Shown one piece after another: positions 62,001 to 64,000 of a stretch of DNA of 64,000 nucleotides (the first letter of the stretch is position 1; each line of letters begins with the position of its first letter). Source of the DNA: JAFDWI01 sp963764215 (GTDB lineage Bacteria > Actinomycetota > Acidimicrobiia > Acidimicrobiales > Iamiaceae); contig CAVXRS010000005.1 in NCBI GenBank assembly GCA_963764215.1, forward strand, positions 558,001-622,000, given 5' to 3'. Position numbers and translations under genes: made by a program. The notes below the pieces were generated by a model. That model was not told the origin of the DNA, made no database searches, and saw only the letters and a program-made list of their open reading frames with translations.

Positions 62001-62950
62001 GTGACCATCAACCCGATGCCGAAGACGAGGGCCCAGGTGGCCCCGAGACCGATGAGCACCCGATCCGAGAGTACGACATCCTCGGGCGCGCCGCCTTGTC
62101 CGCGGTCGACCAGGAACGCATAGCGCAGGATCGCCATGGCGAAGGGGACGATGGAGAGCTGAAACCAGGGAACCGACACGTGGTACACGTTGCGGGCCAG
62201 ATCGGCCTTCTCGAAGGCCCACAGGCAGTAGGCGACCAGCACGACCCCTGTGGAGACCGAGCGGAGAAACTCGAGGTAGGACTCGGAGTATTCCCCGAGC
62301 GTGGCCCGTGTCGAGGCGTTCCCGGCGCCGACGTCACGGGATTCGGCGTGGCGCTTCCCGGCCACCATGAACAGCGAACCGAACGTCGCCACGATGAAGA
62401 ACCAGTTGGAGATGTCCACGTTGGTGGCGGCCGCGCCGCCGATCGCGCGGAGCACGAAACCGGCCGCGACGGCGACCACGTCGAAGATCACGACATGCTT
62501 GAGCCAGACCGTGTAGGTCGTGGTCAGGACCACGTACACCACGACCACCACGGCGAGCTGCCAGTGGGCGAGGAACGACACCGCGACTCCCGCCGCGATG
62601 GCGATGCCCCCGATGGCCTGGGCAAGAGGGACGGGAATCTCGCCGGCGGCGATCGGGCGGAATCGCTTGGTCGGGTGCCGTCGGTCCGCTTCGACGTCGC
62701 CGGCGTCGTTCAGGTAGTACGTTCCGGACGCCGCCAGACAGAAGGCGACGAAGGCCACGAGTGTTTCGAGGGCCTCGGTCCGTCTCGTCAACACGCCGGC
62801 GGCACCGGGCGCCGCCAGGACGAGGACGTTCTTCAACCATTGGCGAGGTCGGGCCTCGATCAGGAGTGCCCGCGGCAGGCTCCGACGTGGTCCGGTCGAC
62901 GCGTCGGTGTCCTCTTCGGGCCCGCGGCGCGGTTCGACGTCGTTTCGCAC
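61997..62950 (-). CDS. ubiA: Decaprenyl-phosphate phosphoribosyltransferase, UbiA family
   Basis: Joins PRPP and decaprenyl phosphate, the first committed step toward decaprenylphosphoryl-arabinose. The 317-residue membrane protein has about nine helices, the motif YYLNDAGDVEADRRHPTKR (NDxxD with basic residues for the phosphate), and a second acidic area near ESRDVGAG. GTG at 62950 is chosen: TACTGT lies exactly 6 nt before it. The gene lies between dprE2 and dprE1 on the same strand. Confidence 0.9.
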   Translation of the reverse strand: MRNDVEPRRGPEEDTDASTGPRRSLPRALLIEARPRQWLKNVLVLAAPGAAGVLTRRTEALETLVAFVAFCLAASGTYYLNDAGDVEADRRHPTKRFRPIAAGEIPVPLAQAIGGIAIAAGVAVSFLAHWQLAVVVVVYVVLTTTYTVWLKHVVIFDVVAVAAGFVLRAIGGAAATNVDISNWFFIVATFGSLFMVAGKRHAESRDVGAGNASTRATLGEYSESYLEFLRSVSTGVVLVAYCLWAFEKADLARNVYHVSVPWFQLSIVPFAMAILRYAFLVDRGQGGAPEDVVLSDRVLIGLGATWALVFGIGLMVT

Positions 62951-62956
62951 CGGACC

Positions 62957-62962
62957 ACAGTA
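62957..62962 (-). promoter_or_regulatory. -10 box of ubiA-dprE1 (probable leaderless promoter)
   Basis: TACTGT on the minus strand, 6 nt before the ubiA GTG at 62950. Confidence 0.5.
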
Positions 62963-63043
62963 GCGGCCTCGATCACCGATCAGGTGAGCCGCCGGGTCCA
63001 CTCGTCGTCCGACGGCGAACGCCCCATGGCGATGCGGTCTCCG

Positions 63044-63814
63044 TCAGCCGTCTGCTGAAACCCGGCGCCAGACGGGGGTGGGAAGATGACGCATCGCGCT
63101 GAACAGCCAGCGCAGGGTTCCGGGTACCCAGACGATCCGCTTGCGCTTCTTCAACCCGTCGATGATGGCATCGGCCACCGCGTCGGGCGTGGTCGAGAGC
63201 GGGGCAGGTTCCATGCCTTCGGTCATCTTGGTGTGGACGAAGCCGGGTCGCACGATGAGGACGTCGGCCCCGGTGCCGACGAGTGAATCGCTCAGGCCCT
63301 GCGCGAAGGCGTCGAGTCCGGCCTTGGTCGAGCCGTAGACGAAGTTCGAGCGACGGGTCCGTTCCCCGGCGACCGAGGACAGCACCACCAACGTGCCGTG
63401 TCCCTGGGCCCGGAACCCGTTGGCCACGGCCAGGCCGGCGGAAACCGCCCCGGCGTAGTTCGCCGCTGCGGCGGTGGCGGCCGTGACGGGGTCGGCCTCG
63501 AAGTCGTCCTGGTCGCCGAGCACGCCGAACGCCAGGATCGCCACGTCGATGTCCCATTCTCTCTCGAAGATCTGATCGATCGCCTCGACATGGCCGGCGG
63601 GGTCGAGGGCGTCGAATGGGGTCGTGACGACTTCGACCGCGCCCGCCTCACGCAGGGCTGCCGCGGATTCGCCCAGTTCGTCGGGTCGGCGCGCCGCGAG
63701 CACGACCCGACGGGTGTGGCCTTCGCGCACCAGCTTGGTGACGGTGGTGAGTGCGATCTCCGAACCGCCGCCCAGGACGAGGACGGATTGGACGTCACCG
63801 AATGCGTCACGCAT
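63044..63814 (-). CDS. dprE2: Decaprenylphospho-erythro-pentofuranosid-2-ulose 2-reductase-like SDR
   Basis: NADH-dependent SDR that reduces the keto product of DprE1 to decaprenylphosphoryl-arabinose. The 256-residue protein has the nucleotide motif VLVLGGGSEIALTTV, the NAG-like LAFGVLGDQDDF, Ser in LVVLSSVAGERTRRSN and the catalytic YGSTK, then VRPGFVHTKMTEGM. The ATG at 63814 has GGGAG 9 nt upstream; the longer frame upstream is not used. It precedes ubiA by 93 nt. Confidence 0.9.
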   Translation of the reverse strand: MRDAFGDVQSVLVLGGGSEIALTTVTKLVREGHTRRVVLAARRPDELGESAAALREAGAVEVVTTPFDALDPAGHVEAIDQIFEREWDIDVAILAFGVLGDQDDFEADPVTAATAAAANYAGAVSAGLAVANGFRAQGHGTLVVLSSVAGERTRRSNFVYGSTKAGLDAFAQGLSDSLVGTGADVLIVRPGFVHTKMTEGMEPAPLSTTPDAVADAIIDGLKKRKRIVWVPGTLRWLFSAMRHLPTPVWRRVSADG

Positions 63815-63919
63815 GATCAGGTTCTCCCGGTCTGGAGGTTCATGGTCACAGAGCATCCTCCCACGTCGGATCGGGGTCGCTCCCAATGTCGGGCTCGCTC
63901 CGGTCCGACGCGCACCGAC

Positions 63920-64000
63920 TCACGACGTCCGGAGGCGCGACGCCGCCTGTTCGATCCGGTCCCGATCAGGCAACGACCACCGGTACGACGAACTGCTCGA
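63920..64000 (-). CDS. 3' end of an unidentified minus-strand gene (partial)
   Basis: Reading the minus strand from the window edge gives 26 residues without a break, ending with YRWSLPDRDRIEQAASRLRTS and a TGA at 63922-63920. The helix-like end and GC-rich third positions suggest a real C-terminus, but it is too short to identify. The 105 bp between it and dprE2 hold no recognised feature. Confidence 0.4.
   Translation of the reverse strand, partial: SSSSSYRWSLPDRDRIEQAASRLRTS

Overview
The window is high-GC chromosomal DNA, most likely from an actinobacterium of an Acidimicrobiia-like lineage. This is an inference from GC-rich codon use, SufU-type SUF machinery, a GlpX phosphatase, decaprenylphosphoryl-arabinose genes and many start codons placed 5-8 nt after a TANNNT -10 box. 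No rRNA, tRNA, CRISPR array or prophage was seen.

Layout. 1-6053: end of an F-type ATP synthase operon (a-c-b-delta-alpha-gamma-beta-epsilon). 6071-13349: glpX, a divergent pair made of a Tat-exported protein and a PqqD-HprK fusion, a B12 acyl-CoA mutase large subunit with isobutyryl-CoA mutase residues, an MBL hydrolase, a flavin reductase and a gamma-carbonic anhydrase. 13370-19668: a membrane-anchored SMC-like protein with a degenerate P-loop, divergent from a heterodimeric ABC exporter. 19768-25871: formylglycine-generating enzyme, SHOCT/DUF6325 genes, a Cys-type sulfatase and a heavily frameshifted CrtC-like gene. 25941-28453: SGNH hydrolase plus MBOAT acyltransferase. 28609-38246: a large Fe-S assembly locus (sufR | sufB-C-D-U, sufT, mrp-DUF971, nfu, a four-Cys protein | sufU2, sufS). 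38371-48430: membrane and secreted proteins, a two-component system, acyl-CoA dehydrogenase, a lipoprotein and a DNA-glycosylase-like protein. 48650-52178: an accessory island of lower GC with an IS30 remnant, a secreted beta-rich protein, a lipoprotein and a GNAT-acyl carrier protein fusion. 52242-58792: aceE, rnhA, a MacB/LolD-type transporter, a J-domain protein and an SDR. 58966-64000: secreted protein, HAD phosphatase, mscL and the dprE1-ubiA-dprE2 arabinan-precursor cassette.

How the genes work together. The SUF locus holds nearly every step of cluster building: sulfur release (SufS/SufU), scaffold (SufBCD), carriers (Nfu, Mrp) and maturation (SufT). An inverted repeat over a TTGACA box in the sufR-sufB gap is a likely SufR operator. 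DprE2, UbiA and DprE1 form three steps of decaprenylphosphoryl-arabinose synthesis. FGE would activate the sulfatase encoded 1.8 kb downstream.

Sequence quality. Single-base frameshifts are frequent in FGE, sulfatase, the CrtC-like gene, sufC, sufD, sufT, the 45-47 kb genes, aceE, rnhA, the MacB/LolD genes, the SDR and dprE1, but absent from 1-19.7 kb, 36-45 kb and 49-52 kb. Several hit core genes and at least one lies in a homopolymer, so most are probably sequence errors; such genes are given as single features across the shifts.
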